Shown in pieces: positions 52,950 through 61,427 of a stretch of DNA of 64,000 nucleotides. Below the pieces are notes generated by a model. It saw only the letters and a program-made list of their open reading frames with translations, ran no database searches and was not told the DNA's origin. Position 1 is the stretch's first letter, and every line of letters begins with the position of its first letter. The translations under genes were made by a program, and so were the position numbers. The DNA is taken from positions 3,440,001 through 3,504,000 of the forward strand of contig NZ_CP017075.1 of NCBI RefSeq assembly GCF_001742225.1, in the 5' to 3' direction. Origin of the DNA: Novosphingobium resinovorum. Its GTDB lineage: Bacteria; Pseudomonadota; Alphaproteobacteria; Sphingomonadales; Sphingomonadaceae.

Positions 52950-54059
52950 ATGGCAACCGTGCTCAATCCCCCCATCGAGAACCGCCACCTCGACCTCGAC
53001 ATGCCGCTGCTGCTCGATGGCGGGCAGATGCTGCCCTGCGCGCGCATCGCCTACGAGACCTGCGGCACGCTGAATGCGGCCAAGGACAATGCGATCCTGA
53101 TCTGCCACGCGCTGACCGGCGACCAGCATGTCGTGTCGAACCACCCCAAGACCGGCAAGCCCGGCTGGTGGGTGCGCATGGTCGGCCCCGGCAAGCCGAT
53201 CGACACCGACCGTTTCTTCGTGATCTGCGCCAATGTGATCGGCTCGTGCATGGGTTCGACCGGCCCGGCCAGTGACGGCCCGGACGGTACGCCCTGGGGC
53301 ATGCGCTTCCCGGTCATCACCATCCGCGATATGGTACGGGGGCACATCGCTGTGCTCGATTCTCTGGGGATCGACAGCCTTCACGCGCTTGTCGGCGGAT
53401 CGATGGGCGGGATGCAGGTGCTCAGCCTTGCCGCCAACTTCCCGGAGCGTACGCGCGCGGTGCTGGTGCTGGCCTCGACTGCGCGGCATTCGGCCCAGAA
53501 CATCGCATTCCACGAAGTCGGGCGTCAGGCGATCATGGCCGACCCCGAATGGCGCGAGGGCGATTACTACGCCTTCGGGAAGGGGCCGGAGAAGGGACTC
53601 TCCGTCGCTCGCATGGCCGCGCACATCACGTATCTGTCGGAAGCGGGCCTGACCGAGAAGTTCGGCCGCCGCCTGCAGAACCGCGAGGAGAAGACTTTTG
53701 GCTTCGACGCGGATTTCCAGATCGAATCGTACCTGCGCTATCAGGGGCTGTCGTTCACCGACCGCTTCGATGCGAACTCATACCTCTACATCACCCGCGC
53801 GATGGACTATTTCGACCTCGCCGAAGAGCACGGCGGCATGCTGGCCAATGCCTTCGCGAAGTCGAAAGCGCGGTATTGCCTCGTCAGCTTCGATACCGAC
53901 TGGCTCTATCCCACGGCGGAATCGCGCAATGTCGTTCACGCGCTCAACGCAGCGGGCCTGCCGGTGAGCTTCGTGGAGCTTTCCGCACCGTTCGGGCATG
54001 ACTCGTTCCTGCTCGACGTGCCCGCGCTCGACCGCGTGGTGCAGGGGTTCATCGGATGA
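52950..54059 (+). CDS. metX: Homoserine O-acyltransferase (MetX)
   Basis: A 369-residue alpha/beta-hydrolase. The nucleophile elbow is [14 protein letters not shown]; the catalytic Asp is in [12 protein letters not shown] and His in [11 protein letters not shown]. Earlier landmarks: [14 protein letters not shown] and [14 protein letters not shown]. It makes O-acetyl- or O-succinyl-homoserine for methionine synthesis; in alphaproteobacteria substrate use varies and cannot be read by eye here. It overlaps the GNAT gene (ATGA), and metW follows. Confidence 0.94.
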   Translation: MATVLNPPIENRHLDLDMPLLLDGGQMLPCARIAYETCGTLNAAKDNAILICHALTGDQHVVSNHPKTGKPGWWVRMVGPGKPIDTDRFFVICANVIGSCMGSTGPASDGPDGTPWGMRFPVITIRDMVRGHIAVLDSLGIDSLHALVGGSMGGMQVLSLAANFPERTRAVLVLASTARHSAQNIAFHEVGRQAIMADPEWREGDYYAFGKGPEKGLSVARMAAHITYLSEAGLTEKFGRRLQNREEKTFGFDADFQIESYLRYQGLSFTDRFDANSYLYITRAMDYFDLAEEHGGMLANAFAKSKARYCLVSFDTDWLYPTAESRNVVHALNAAGLPVSFVELSAPFGHDSFLLDVPALDRVVQGFIG

Positions 54060-54490
54060 TCGTTCTTTCCGACGACAAGACCCGCCTCGACGTGGCGCGC
54101 GTGCATGGCTGGCTCGCCTCCAGCTACTGGACGCCCGGCATCGCGATCGAACAGGTCGAGCGCCAGATCGCGGGCTCGCACTGTCTCGGGGCCTATCACC
54201 CCGAACACGGGCAAGTGGGTTTCGCCCGCATGATCACGGATTACGCCAGCTTCTCCTGGCTCGCCGACGTCTGGGTGGATGAGCCTGCACGTGGGGCGGG
54301 CCTCGGCCGACGCATGGTGCAGTGGTTCCTCGACCATCCGGACTATCAGACGGTGCGCCGTTTCGCGCTGACCACCGCCGACGCGCACGGTGTCTACGCC
54401 GCGCTCGGCTTCAATCCGCTGATGCGGCCCGAGCGGCTGATGGAGCGTCTCTCGGCCGCCTTCGCCGCGCAGTTGCAGGTGGCGTCATGA
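54056..54490 (+). CDS. GNAT-family N-acetyltransferase between metX and metW
   Basis: A 144-residue protein coupled on both sides by ATGA overlaps. The GNAT fold is clear: [36 protein letters not shown] contains the acetyl-CoA loop R/Q-x-x-G-x-G (RGAGLGRR), then [18 protein letters not shown]. The substrate is unknown. It interrupts the common metX-metW pair, so it may act in methionine metabolism or merely have been captured there. Confidence 0.9.
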   Translation: MIVLSDDKTRLDVARVHGWLASSYWTPGIAIEQVERQIAGSHCLGAYHPEHGQVGFARMITDYASFSWLADVWVDEPARGAGLGRRMVQWFLDHPDYQTVRRFALTTADAHGVYAALGFNPLMRPERLMERLSAAFAAQLQVAS

Positions 54491-55098
54491 CCCCCGCGAT
54501 GAAGACCGGCCTGCGCCCGGACCTTGCGATCATCGCCGAGAACGTCGCGCTGGATTCCAGCGTGCTCGACGTCGGCTGCGGCGACGGCACCTTGATGCAG
54601 GCCCTGCGCGACGGTTCAGGCTGCGCCACGCGCGGTATGGAGATCGACGCGCTGAACGTAGGCGCCTGCGTGGCCAAGGGCCTCTCGGTGATCCAGGGCG
54701 ATGCCGACAAGGACCTTGCGTTCTATCCCGACAAGTCGGTGGACTACGCGATCCTGTCGCAGACGCTGCAGACGACGATGCGGCCGGACATGGTGCTGGA
54801 GGAACTGCTGCGCATCGGCCGCAAGGCCTTCGTCAGCTTCCCGAACTTCGCGCACTGGCGGGTCCGCACCTCGCTGCTGTGGAATGGCCGCATGCCGGTG
54901 ACGCGCCTGCTGCCGATCGCCTGGTACGAGACGCCCAACATCCACCACCTGACGGTGAACGATTTCCGCGCGCTGCTGCAGGAACGCGGGATCACGGTGG
55001 AGGGACGCTGGTTCCTTTCAGGCGATACCCAGTGCAGCGCGGCGGCGGCGAACTTCCGCGCCGAGCACGCGGTGTTCCTGCTCTCGCGCGGGGGCTGA
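54487..55098 (+). CDS. metW: Methionine biosynthesis protein MetW
   Basis: A 203-residue methyltransferase-fold protein. Motif I is SVLDVGCGDGTLMQAL, followed by RGMEIDALNVGACVAKGLSVIQGDADKDL and the MetW-specific SFPNFAHWRVRTSLLWNGRMPVT and WYETPNIHHLTVNDF. MetW supports the MetX reaction in many proteobacteria. Its start overlaps the acetyltransferase stop. Confidence 0.95.
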   Translation: MTPAMKTGLRPDLAIIAENVALDSSVLDVGCGDGTLMQALRDGSGCATRGMEIDALNVGACVAKGLSVIQGDADKDLAFYPDKSVDYAILSQTLQTTMRPDMVLEELLRIGRKAFVSFPNFAHWRVRTSLLWNGRMPVTRLLPIAWYETPNIHHLTVNDFRALLQERGITVEGRWFLSGDTQCSAAAANFRAEHAVFLLSRGG

Positions 55099-55185
55099 GC
55101 CGCGAGGGTTGCCTTGCTGGGCGAGGCATGATTCTCTCTCGGAACCGGCGGGCCGGGTTGCCCGCGCTCTTCCGGGAGACGATCC

Positions 55186-55875
55186 TTGCGAATTGACGCT
55201 TCGAAAGCCGTCGGAGCCTATGCTGCAGTGATGACGCTGGCGGCGGTGTGGCTCGGCCTCACCGCCGTTTCGGCGCCTGCCACCAAATTCGACACCATCG
55301 ACGTCCAGCGCATCAACGTGCGCGAACCCGACGGCACCTTGCGCATGACGATCTCCGGCAAGGCCCGCATTCCCGGCCTGATCCTTGGCGGGGTCGAGCA
55401 TCCCCACCCGAACCGGCAGGAAGCGGGGATGATCTTCTTCAACGATCAGGGCGACGAGAATGGCGGCCTCGTTTTCGACGGCGGGATGAAGAACGGCGTG
55501 CCGACCAACGGCGGCAGCCTGACCTTCGATCGCTACCACCAGGACCAGACGCTGCAGATGGTGAGCACCGAGGACGGCAAGGCGCGCCGTGTCGGCGTCA
55601 TCGTCACCGACCGCCCGGACAGGCTTATGGACGTGGCGGCGGGGCGCCGCCTGCGCGACATGGCGCCGGGACCGGAGCGTGACCGGCTGCTGACCGAGGC
55701 AGGCTTCGAGTCGGCCCGGCGCATCTGGCTCGGCCGCGATGCCAAGGGAGAGGCATCGCTGGTGCTGAGCGATGCCGAAGGCCGCCCGCGCCTGACACTG
55801 GGCGTGGGTGCAGACGGGACGCCGGGGGTGAGGCTGCTCGATCCCGCAGGCAACGTCACCCGCGAGATCAAGTGA
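55186..55875 (+). CDS. Hypothetical exported or membrane-anchored protein
   Basis: A 229-residue protein from the TTG at 55186, which follows GGGAGA; an ATG at 55231 would give a shorter form. A hydrophobic N-terminus (AVMTLAAVWLGLTAVSAPA) may be a signal or an anchor. The body has repeating short motifs of the type EPDGTLRMTISGK, AKGEASLVLSDAEGRPRLTLGV and DGTPGVRLLDPAGN, suggesting a beta-solenoid-like or beta-sandwich fold. I do not recognise the family. It converges with the LysE gene. Confidence 0.7.
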   Translation: MRIDASKAVGAYAAVMTLAAVWLGLTAVSAPATKFDTIDVQRINVREPDGTLRMTISGKARIPGLILGGVEHPHPNRQEAGMIFFNDQGDENGGLVFDGGMKNGVPTNGGSLTFDRYHQDQTLQMVSTEDGKARRVGVIVTDRPDRLMDVAAGRRLRDMAPGPERDRLLTEAGFESARRIWLGRDAKGEASLVLSDAEGRPRLTLGVGADGTPGVRLLDPAGNVTREIK

Positions 55876-55878
55876 GCG

Positions 55879-56508
55879 TCAGTGCGGCCGCGCTTTCAGC
55901 AGCGCCAGCCCAAAGCCGATGAAGAACACGCCGGTCACCCGGTTGAACGCCTGCTTGATTGCGGGGCGCGTGAGGTAGCCCGCCAGCGAACGGCCGCCCA
56001 GCGCATAGGCGCAGTACCACCCGGTTTCGATGACGGCGAACGTGCTGAGCAGGATTGCGAACTGCGGCACTTTGGGCAGCGTGGGGTCGATGAACTGCGG
56101 GAAGAAGGCTGCCGCGAAGAGGATCGCCTTGGGATTGCTGATGGCGATCGTGAAGCCGCCCCGGAACACCGCAAGGCTCGAAGGAGCGGGCGGCAGTTCG
56201 CCCTCGGTGGGGTCGAGCGGTGCCACGGGCGAGCGCCAGGACTTCACCCCGAGGTACACCAGATAGGCCACACCGGCATAGCGCAGCACTTCGAACGAAC
56301 CCGGGAGCGCCAGCAGCAGCGTCGTCAGTCCGGCGGCGGAGGAACCCATCAGCAGGAAGATCGCGCAGAGGCACCCCGCCATCGCGATCGTGCTGCGCCG
56401 CGCGCCCATCTCGACGCTGCGCGACAGGACGTGGAGCATGTTCGGCCCCGGCGTACCGGAAACCACGAAGACGGCGGCGACGAAAAGCCACCAGGTATGA
56501 AGCGTCAC
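55879..56508 (-). CDS. LysE-family translocator
   Basis: A 209-residue protein starting with GTG at 56508, with about six helices. The N-terminal VAAVFVVSGTPGPNMLHVLSRS has the family PGP motif, and GFTIAISNPKAILFAAAFFPQFID is the second hallmark. It is expected to export an amino acid, homoserine lactone or similar compound. Its nearness to the methionine genes is suggestive, but it is on the opposite strand. Confidence 0.92.
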   Translation of the reverse strand: MTLHTWWLFVAAVFVVSGTPGPNMLHVLSRSVEMGARRSTIAMAGCLCAIFLLMGSSAAGLTTLLLALPGSFEVLRYAGVAYLVYLGVKSWRSPVAPLDPTEGELPPAPSSLAVFRGGFTIAISNPKAILFAAAFFPQFIDPTLPKVPQFAILLSTFAVIETGWYCAYALGGRSLAGYLTRPAIKQAFNRVTGVFFIGFGLALLKARPH

Positions 56509-56832
56509 GGTGCGCAGGTCCTTGCACGGGATTGAAGAAGGCGCGGCTTATGCCCGAGGTGCGGACAAGGCAACACCAGTGGCACAAGCTGCAAGATAAT
56601 CGCTGCCCTTTCGCTTGACCGGAGCCTGCCCGGCTGCGAGGTGCGCCGCCTTCTGCCGGGCGCCTCGCCGCGCCCGCAGCTGACAGACCGGCCAAGGGCG
56701 CAGCATCGCCCCCTCCATGCCGAGCCGGTCGTCCATCCCGTGGAGACGATTCCCGACCAGGCCGACGGCCGCGTATCCCATTCGTATTCGGGAGGGCGTC
56801 CGGCGACCGTGACCCGAATCGACGAGTATGAC
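56509..56832. other. 324-base gap between divergent LysE and thioesterase genes
   Basis: No convincing gene. A plus-strand frame extends the thioesterase upstream to 56641 but has no ribosome site or conserved sequence. The gap should hold the promoters of both flanking genes. GCTTGACC near 56615 is a possible -35 element of a plus-strand promoter. Confidence 0.5.
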
Positions 56833-57585
56833 ATGACCCTGAAGACCACTCCCGCCGCGCACGCGGTGCAGCTTATCGACGCCGTGTTTCCCGGCGACAC
56901 CAACCACCATGGCACCCTGTTCGGCGGCGTCGCGCTGGCGCACATGGACAAGATCGCCTTCCTCGTCGCCGCCCGCCATGCCCGCGCGCCTTTCGTCACC
57001 GCGCGGACCGAGCGCATCGACTTCGAGAACCCCGGCCGCATCGGTGACCTGATCGAGGCGACCGGCCTGATCACCCGCGTCGGCACCCGATCGGTCGATG
57101 TCGAAGTGGAACTGGTCGCCGAAAACCCGCTCACCGGCGAGCGCCGCCTTTGCACGCGCGGCCTTTTCGTCCTCGTCGCGCCCAAGGGACCGGATACGAA
57201 GCTCCCGTTCCCGCCGCTGCCCGAGCCCGCGCCTTCGGTCGAGACCGGGCGGCTGCACATGGTCGACATGGTGTTCCCGGCGCAGACCAACCACTACGGC
57301 TCGCTGTTCGGAGGAGACGCGCTCAAGATGATGGGACGCGCCGCCTTCATCGCGTCGAGCCGCCACATGCGCCGCCCGATGATCATGGGTACGTCCGACC
57401 GCATCGACTTCAAATCCCCCATCCGCGAGGGCGAGATGATCGAGCTGATCTCCGAGGTCGTCATGGCAGGCCCCGATTCGGTGCTCATCCGCGTCGAACT
57501 CTGGGCCGAGAACCTGATGAACGGCGAACGCCGCCACTCGGCAACCTCGACCTTCACGATGGTCGTGGTGGAGCGGGCGGCGTGA
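56833..57585 (+). CDS. Acyl-CoA thioesterase with two hotdog domains
   Basis: About 250 residues from the ATG at 56833 (MTLKTTPAAHAVQ); upstream in-frame codons are probably non-coding. Two hotdog domains run in tandem: PGDTNHHGTLFGGVALAHMDKIAFLVA and PAQTNHYGSLFGGDALKMMGRAAFIAS, each with the N/D-H-x-G-x-LFGG site. This is the fused form of the YciA/BACH-like thioesterases, which cleave acyl-CoA to free acid and CoA. It converges with the VOC gene across a long palindromic element. Confidence 0.9.
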   Translation: MTLKTTPAAHAVQLIDAVFPGDTNHHGTLFGGVALAHMDKIAFLVAARHARAPFVTARTERIDFENPGRIGDLIEATGLITRVGTRSVDVEVELVAENPLTGERRLCTRGLFVLVAPKGPDTKLPFPPLPEPAPSVETGRLHMVDMVFPAQTNHYGSLFGGDALKMMGRAAFIASSRHMRRPMIMGTSDRIDFKSPIREGEMIELISEVVMAGPDSVLIRVELWAENLMNGERRHSATSTFTMVVVERAA

Positions 57586-57613
57586 TCACCCTCTTCGACA
57601 TGCTTCCAATTTT

Positions 57614-57700
57614 CGTCATCCCCGCGAAGGCGGGGACCCAACTGATGCCCGTGCAACATGAAGCATCGGGAGATGGGTTCTCGCCTTCGCGGGGATGACG
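57614..57700. repeat. 87-base inverted-repeat element of the CGTCATCCCC family
   Basis: The left arm (57614-57639) and right arm (57675-57700) are 26 bases long and reverse complementary with about two mismatches, around a 35-base centre containing GATGCCCG and CGGG. Each arm carries one copy of the unit found alone at 5162 and 50822. It looks like a small non-autonomous, MITE-like element. Confidence 0.85.
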
Positions 57701-57726
57701 GCGGCATAGTCGCAGGCGATCACACT

Positions 57727-58113
57727 TCAGCCCATGCTCAGCCCGGAATAGACGCCGAGCTTGTTGCCGTCGGGGTCGCGCAGGTAGGCCCCGAAGGCGC
57801 CGCGCGCCTGCGGCTTGGCCTCGGGGGCGCCTTCGTCGGTGCCGCCGTTGGCCAGGCCCGCCGCGTGCCAAGTCCTGACCGCATCCTGATCCGGCGCGTC
57901 GAACAGGATCGTGCCGCCATTGCCGTGCGTGCACGCCTCGCCGTCGCGCGCCGGGCCGAGCAGGAAGCGCACGCCGCCAAGGTCCCACATCACGATCGGG
58001 TACTGGTCCGGCGTCGAGCAGGGTGCGAGGCCCAGCGCACCGAAGGTCGCGTCATAGAACGCGCGGGTCCTGGCAAGGTCGTTCGACCCCAGGCGGATTG
58101 ACTTGAGCAGCAC
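57727..58113 (-). CDS. VOC-superfamily protein (glyoxalase/bleomycin-resistance fold)
   Basis: A 128-residue protein starting with GTG at 58113. It has two beta-alpha-beta-beta-beta modules: RLGSNDLARTRAFYDATFGALGL and YPIVMWDLGGVRFLLGP, then GTILFDAPDQDAVRTWHAAGLANGG and FGAYLRDPDGNKLGVYSG. The fold binds a metal; the reaction cannot be told from sequence. Confidence 0.87.
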   Translation of the reverse strand: MLLKSIRLGSNDLARTRAFYDATFGALGLAPCSTPDQYPIVMWDLGGVRFLLGPARDGEACTHGNGGTILFDAPDQDAVRTWHAAGLANGGTDEGAPEAKPQARGAFGAYLRDPDGNKLGVYSGLSMG

Positions 58114-58288
58114 GGTTTCCTCTCCCTTTCCCGTTTGCGGAGAGAGTGTCGGCGCGCAGGGCAGGGGTCAACGAGCGGAGGCGCAGGGGCGCGAGATATC
58201 GCGCAACGGATGGAGCGCGGACTTATCCACCTGATTCCCGCCTCCGTGAAATGGACGGGGCCGTGCCCTTTCGGCATTCCGGATCGCC

Positions 58289-58960
58289 ATGTGGCACATC
58301 TATCAGTTCCCGCTCTGCCCCTTCAGTCGCAAGGTCCGGCTGCTCATGGCAGAAAAGGGCATCGCGTACGAACTCCAGACCGCGCGACCGTGGGAAGGCG
58401 AGGATCGCCTCTTCGCGATGAACCCGGCCGGACGCACGCCGGTGATCCGTGAAACCGACAAGGGCCTCGTGCTGTCGGACAGTCGCGCGATCTGCGAATA
58501 CTTCGAGGAGACGGTGGATCGCTATCCGCTGATCAGCGGGACCGCCCAGCAGCGGGCCGAGATCCGCCGCCTGATCGCGATGTTCGACGAGAACTTCTAC
58601 AACGACGTTTCCGGCCCGCTGCTGCTGGAGCGGATGAAGAAACGCCTCGTGTTCCGCCAGGCGCCTGATGCCAAGGCGCTGCGCGAATCGATGAAGCTGG
58701 CGCACGACTACCTCGACTACATCGACTACCTGATCGACAACCGGCCCTGGCTTGCCGGTGCGACGATGACGCTGGCGGACCTCGCCGCGGCGGCGCAGCT
58801 GTCGGTGGCGGACTATCTCGGCGGCCTCGACTGGTCGAGCCACGAGCAGGCGCGCGGCTGGTATCTGGTCATGAAGTCGCGGCCCTCGTTTCGGCCGCTT
58901 TTGTCGGAGCGCATGGAAGTGATCCAGCCGCCCAGCCACTACGCCGAAGTCGATGCTTGA
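58289..58960 (+). CDS. Glutathione S-transferase family protein
   Basis: A 223-residue protein. The thioredoxin-like N-terminus has FPLCPFSRKVRLLMAEKGI (catalytic Cys or Ser region), NPAGRTPVIRE and LVLSDSRAICEYFEE; the C-terminal helical domain ends with RPWLAGATMTLADLAAAAQLSVADYLGGLDW. The substrate is unknown. It converges with the nucleotidase gene. Confidence 0.92.
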   Translation: MWHIYQFPLCPFSRKVRLLMAEKGIAYELQTARPWEGEDRLFAMNPAGRTPVIRETDKGLVLSDSRAICEYFEETVDRYPLISGTAQQRAEIRRLIAMFDENFYNDVSGPLLLERMKKRLVFRQAPDAKALRESMKLAHDYLDYIDYLIDNRPWLAGATMTLADLAAAAQLSVADYLGGLDWSSHEQARGWYLVMKSRPSFRPLLSERMEVIQPPSHYAEVDA

Positions 58961-58966
58961 TAGATT

Positions 58967-58995
58967 CCGGTCCCCGCGAAGGCCGCAGGGACCGG
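58967..58995. repeat. Short palindrome between GST and nucleotidase genes
   Basis: CCGGTCCC and GGGACCGG flank CGCGAAGGCCGCA. It shares the CCCCGCGAAGG core of the element at 57614 and is probably a degenerate copy. It may serve as a two-way terminator between the convergent genes. Confidence 0.65.
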
Positions 58996-59002
58996 GCTTG
59001 CA

Positions 59003-60763
59003 TTACTTGTCGAGGCGAACGGTGCGCTCTTCCTTGGGCACCTGACGCACCGGCACGGCGGCGAGCCACTGCTGGAACGCCTCGTTGTCGATCATGCCGC
59101 GCGTGATCTCGGTGCCCTGCTTGAAGGTCGCGAAGCCGTCGCCGCCTTCGGCGAGGAAGTTGACCACGGTGACGCGGTACTTCGCGGCAGGGGCGAGCGG
59201 CTTGCCGTTCAGCGTCAGCGACACCACGCGGCTGCCCGAGGGACGGCGCATGTCGTACGAGAACTTCAGCCCGGCCGAGGGCGCCAGCGCCTGCTTGTCG
59301 CCCGCGTCGTCGAGCCCGTCCTCGATCACCGCGCGGACCTGCGCGCCGGTCAGCGTCATCGTCACCAGCTCGTTGTTGAAGGGCTGCGTCGCGTAGACTT
59401 GCCCGAAAGTGACGGTGCCGTCCGGCGCCGGGTCGATCGGGGCGCGGATGCCGAAGGGGTTGGTGAAGGCGATCTGCGCGCCCGCAGCCTGGGTGCCCGC
59501 GAGCTGCGAATCGGCAACCACGTTGCCAAGGTCGCCGCCGCTGGCGCTCTCGCTGCTACCCTTCGCCGCCGGGCCTGACATCTTGCCGACCGGGCGCTGG
59601 ATCAGCCCGGCTGCATCCTTCACGTAGCCCGCTACATAATCGGCCACGTCCGCGCGCGGCTGGAACTGCGGGTAGGCGGTGGTATTCGGCACGTCGCCCC
59701 GGCCGCTGGTGTAGCCCGGCGACTGGACGATCACGTTGCGGGCCTTCTTGGCGATGACCTTGTGGCTGGCGGGGTCGATGGTGAGGGTGATGTCGGTCAC
59801 CAGCTTGCCGTAGACGCCCGCGCTGGTCAGCAGGATGGGGGAGCCGTCGCCCGACTGGCCGTACTGGCACACGTACTGCCAGTGCGTGTGCCCCGAGACG
59901 ACGAGATCGACGCCGGGGTTCAGCTTGTCGAGGATCGGCTGGATGTCGCCCGCGAAGCCCTCGCACGAATTGGGGTCCTTGGCAGTGGTCTTGCCGCCCT
60001 GGTGGATCAGCACGACGACGGCGTCGGCGCCCTCGGCCTTGAGCACGGGAATCGCCTTGTTGATCGCCTCGGCCTCGTCACCGAAGGTCAGTCCCTTGAC
60101 CATGTCGGGCTGGACGAGCGTGGGGATCGACTTGAGCGACAGGCCGACGAAGCCGATGGTCACTTTGCTCGCGCCCTCACCGAAGGTCTTCAGGCCGGTG
60201 GCGGGGAACAGCGTCGTGCCGTCGTCCCTGTAGGTCGCGGCGGAGAGATACTTGTAGCTGGCGCCCTTGAACTGCTCGAGCTGGCAGGGCTGCAGGCGCG
60301 TGTTCTTCTCGCAGCCGCCGTTCTGGAGGCGCTGGAGTTCCATCCAGCCGCGGTCGAACTCGTGGTTGCCGACCGCGTTGAACTCCAGCCCGATGCGGTT
60401 CATCACGCCGACCGCCGGCTCGTCGAGGTGGAGCGAGGAGGCCAGCTGCGAGGCGCTGGTGAGGTCGCCCGCCGCGACGACGACGTTGTTCGGGTGTTCG
60501 GCCTTGAGCGAATCGACCGCCGATGCCAGCCACGCGCCGCCGCCTGCGGGCACGTTGACCGTCTTGCCATCAGGGCCGGGGGCCTCGACCGACGCCTTGG
60601 GCGGCTCCAGCGCGCCGTGGAAGTCGTTGATGGCGATGATGCCCACTTCCACCGGGGTGGCCGCCGTGACGGGCGCTCCCGGGCGGGTTGCCTGCGGTGC
60701 AGCGCAGGCAGCGGTGAAAGCGAGAGCGAGGAGCGGCAGAGCGCGTAGACGGGGGGAAGTCAT
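59003..60763 (-). CDS. 5'-nucleotidase / 2',3'-cyclic phosphodiesterase lipoprotein
   Basis: A 586-residue protein with the lipobox LAFTAAC. The metallophosphatase domain has the five motifs: GIIAINDFHGALEP, VVAAGDLTSASQ, FNAVGNHEFDRGW, VVVLIHQGGK and DLVVSGHTHWQYVC. The C-terminal 5'-nucleotidase domain (residues about 380-580) has FTNPFGIRAPI and FNNELVTMTLTG. It salvages extracellular nucleotides in the periplasm or outer membrane. Confidence 0.93.
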   Translation of the reverse strand: MTSPRLRALPLLALAFTAACAAPQATRPGAPVTAATPVEVGIIAINDFHGALEPPKASVEAPGPDGKTVNVPAGGGAWLASAVDSLKAEHPNNVVVAAGDLTSASQLASSLHLDEPAVGVMNRIGLEFNAVGNHEFDRGWMELQRLQNGGCEKNTRLQPCQLEQFKGASYKYLSAATYRDDGTTLFPATGLKTFGEGASKVTIGFVGLSLKSIPTLVQPDMVKGLTFGDEAEAINKAIPVLKAEGADAVVVLIHQGGKTTAKDPNSCEGFAGDIQPILDKLNPGVDLVVSGHTHWQYVCQYGQSGDGSPILLTSAGVYGKLVTDITLTIDPASHKVIAKKARNVIVQSPGYTSGRGDVPNTTAYPQFQPRADVADYVAGYVKDAAGLIQRPVGKMSGPAAKGSSESASGGDLGNVVADSQLAGTQAAGAQIAFTNPFGIRAPIDPAPDGTVTFGQVYATQPFNNELVTMTLTGAQVRAVIEDGLDDAGDKQALAPSAGLKFSYDMRRPSGSRVVSLTLNGKPLAPAAKYRVTVVNFLAEGGDGFATFKQGTEITRGMIDNEAFQQWLAAVPVRQVPKEERTVRLDK

Positions 60764-60831
60764 GACCCGGCTCTATCGCACTGCAATATGACGGGCCAAG
60801 GGACAATTTCGCCGACGGCCTGTGCGAATTG

Positions 60832-61233
60832 TCAGCGCACCTGATCCTCCAGCGCATGCATGGCGTCGTCGGACAGGCCGAAATGGTGGCCTACCTCGTG
60901 GATCACCACATGCGCGACGAGGTCTTCCAGATCCACCTCGGTCTCGCACCATTCGGCGAGAAGGGGTTGGCGATAGAGCGTGATGCGCGGCGGGAATTCG
61001 CCCGAGATCCACACCGAATCGGTGTCCATCGACCGGCCGTGATAGAGTCCGGTCAGTTCCCAGGCATCCTCGATGCCCATGGCGCCCAGCGTTTCCTCGT
61101 CCGCGAATTCCTCGATGTGGACGGTGATCCCGTCGAGGTGCTGCGCGACGGGCGCAGGAATCCGCGCGAAGGCGGCGTGGGCGAGGCGCTCGAACTCGGC
61201 GGCGGAGGGGGGAGGGCCGAATGTGCGGGTCAT
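60832..61233 (-). CDS. Metallopeptidase family protein (zincin)
   Basis: A 133-residue protein from the ATG at 61233 (MTRTFGPPPSAAEFERLA). The zinc site is HVVIHEVGHHFGL (HExxH), near the C-terminus, preceded by ITLYRQPLL. Length and layout match the small zincin_1 family of unknown substrate. The gap upstream holds repeat hairpins. Confidence 0.9.
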   Translation of the reverse strand: MTRTFGPPPSAAEFERLAHAAFARIPAPVAQHLDGITVHIEEFADEETLGAMGIEDAWELTGLYHGRSMDTDSVWISGEFPPRITLYRQPLLAEWCETEVDLEDLVAHVVIHEVGHHFGLSDDAMHALEDQVR

Positions 61234-61257
61234 GGGTGGAGGTATGCCCACCCCCGG

Positions 61258-61315
61258 CCCCTCCCGCAAGCGGGAGGGGAGCAACACAGGATCGCCCTCC
61301 CGCAGGCGGGAGGGC
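61258..61315. repeat. Two CCCTCCCGC/GCGGGAGGG hairpins
   Basis: CCCCTCCCGC-AA-GCGGGAGGGG (61258-61279) is a perfect palindrome; a close copy (CCCTCCCGC-AG-GCGGGAGGG) ends at 61315. Such GC-rich hairpins are another repeat family in sphingomonad genomes. They lie between the divergent zincin and nagZ genes. Confidence 0.85.
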
Positions 61316-61427
61316 CGGCAGGCTTGGCGGTTTACCGCCTGGCCGAACGGGGTGGGCATCACACCATCCACACCCGCATCGTCCCCCATTCTTGCGAAAC
61401 CGCCGCCATTCTGCGACCAAAACACGC

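Noticed and set aside
61258..61315. A CRISPR-like array
   Set aside because: Only two GC-rich hairpins, no regular spacers and no cas genes.
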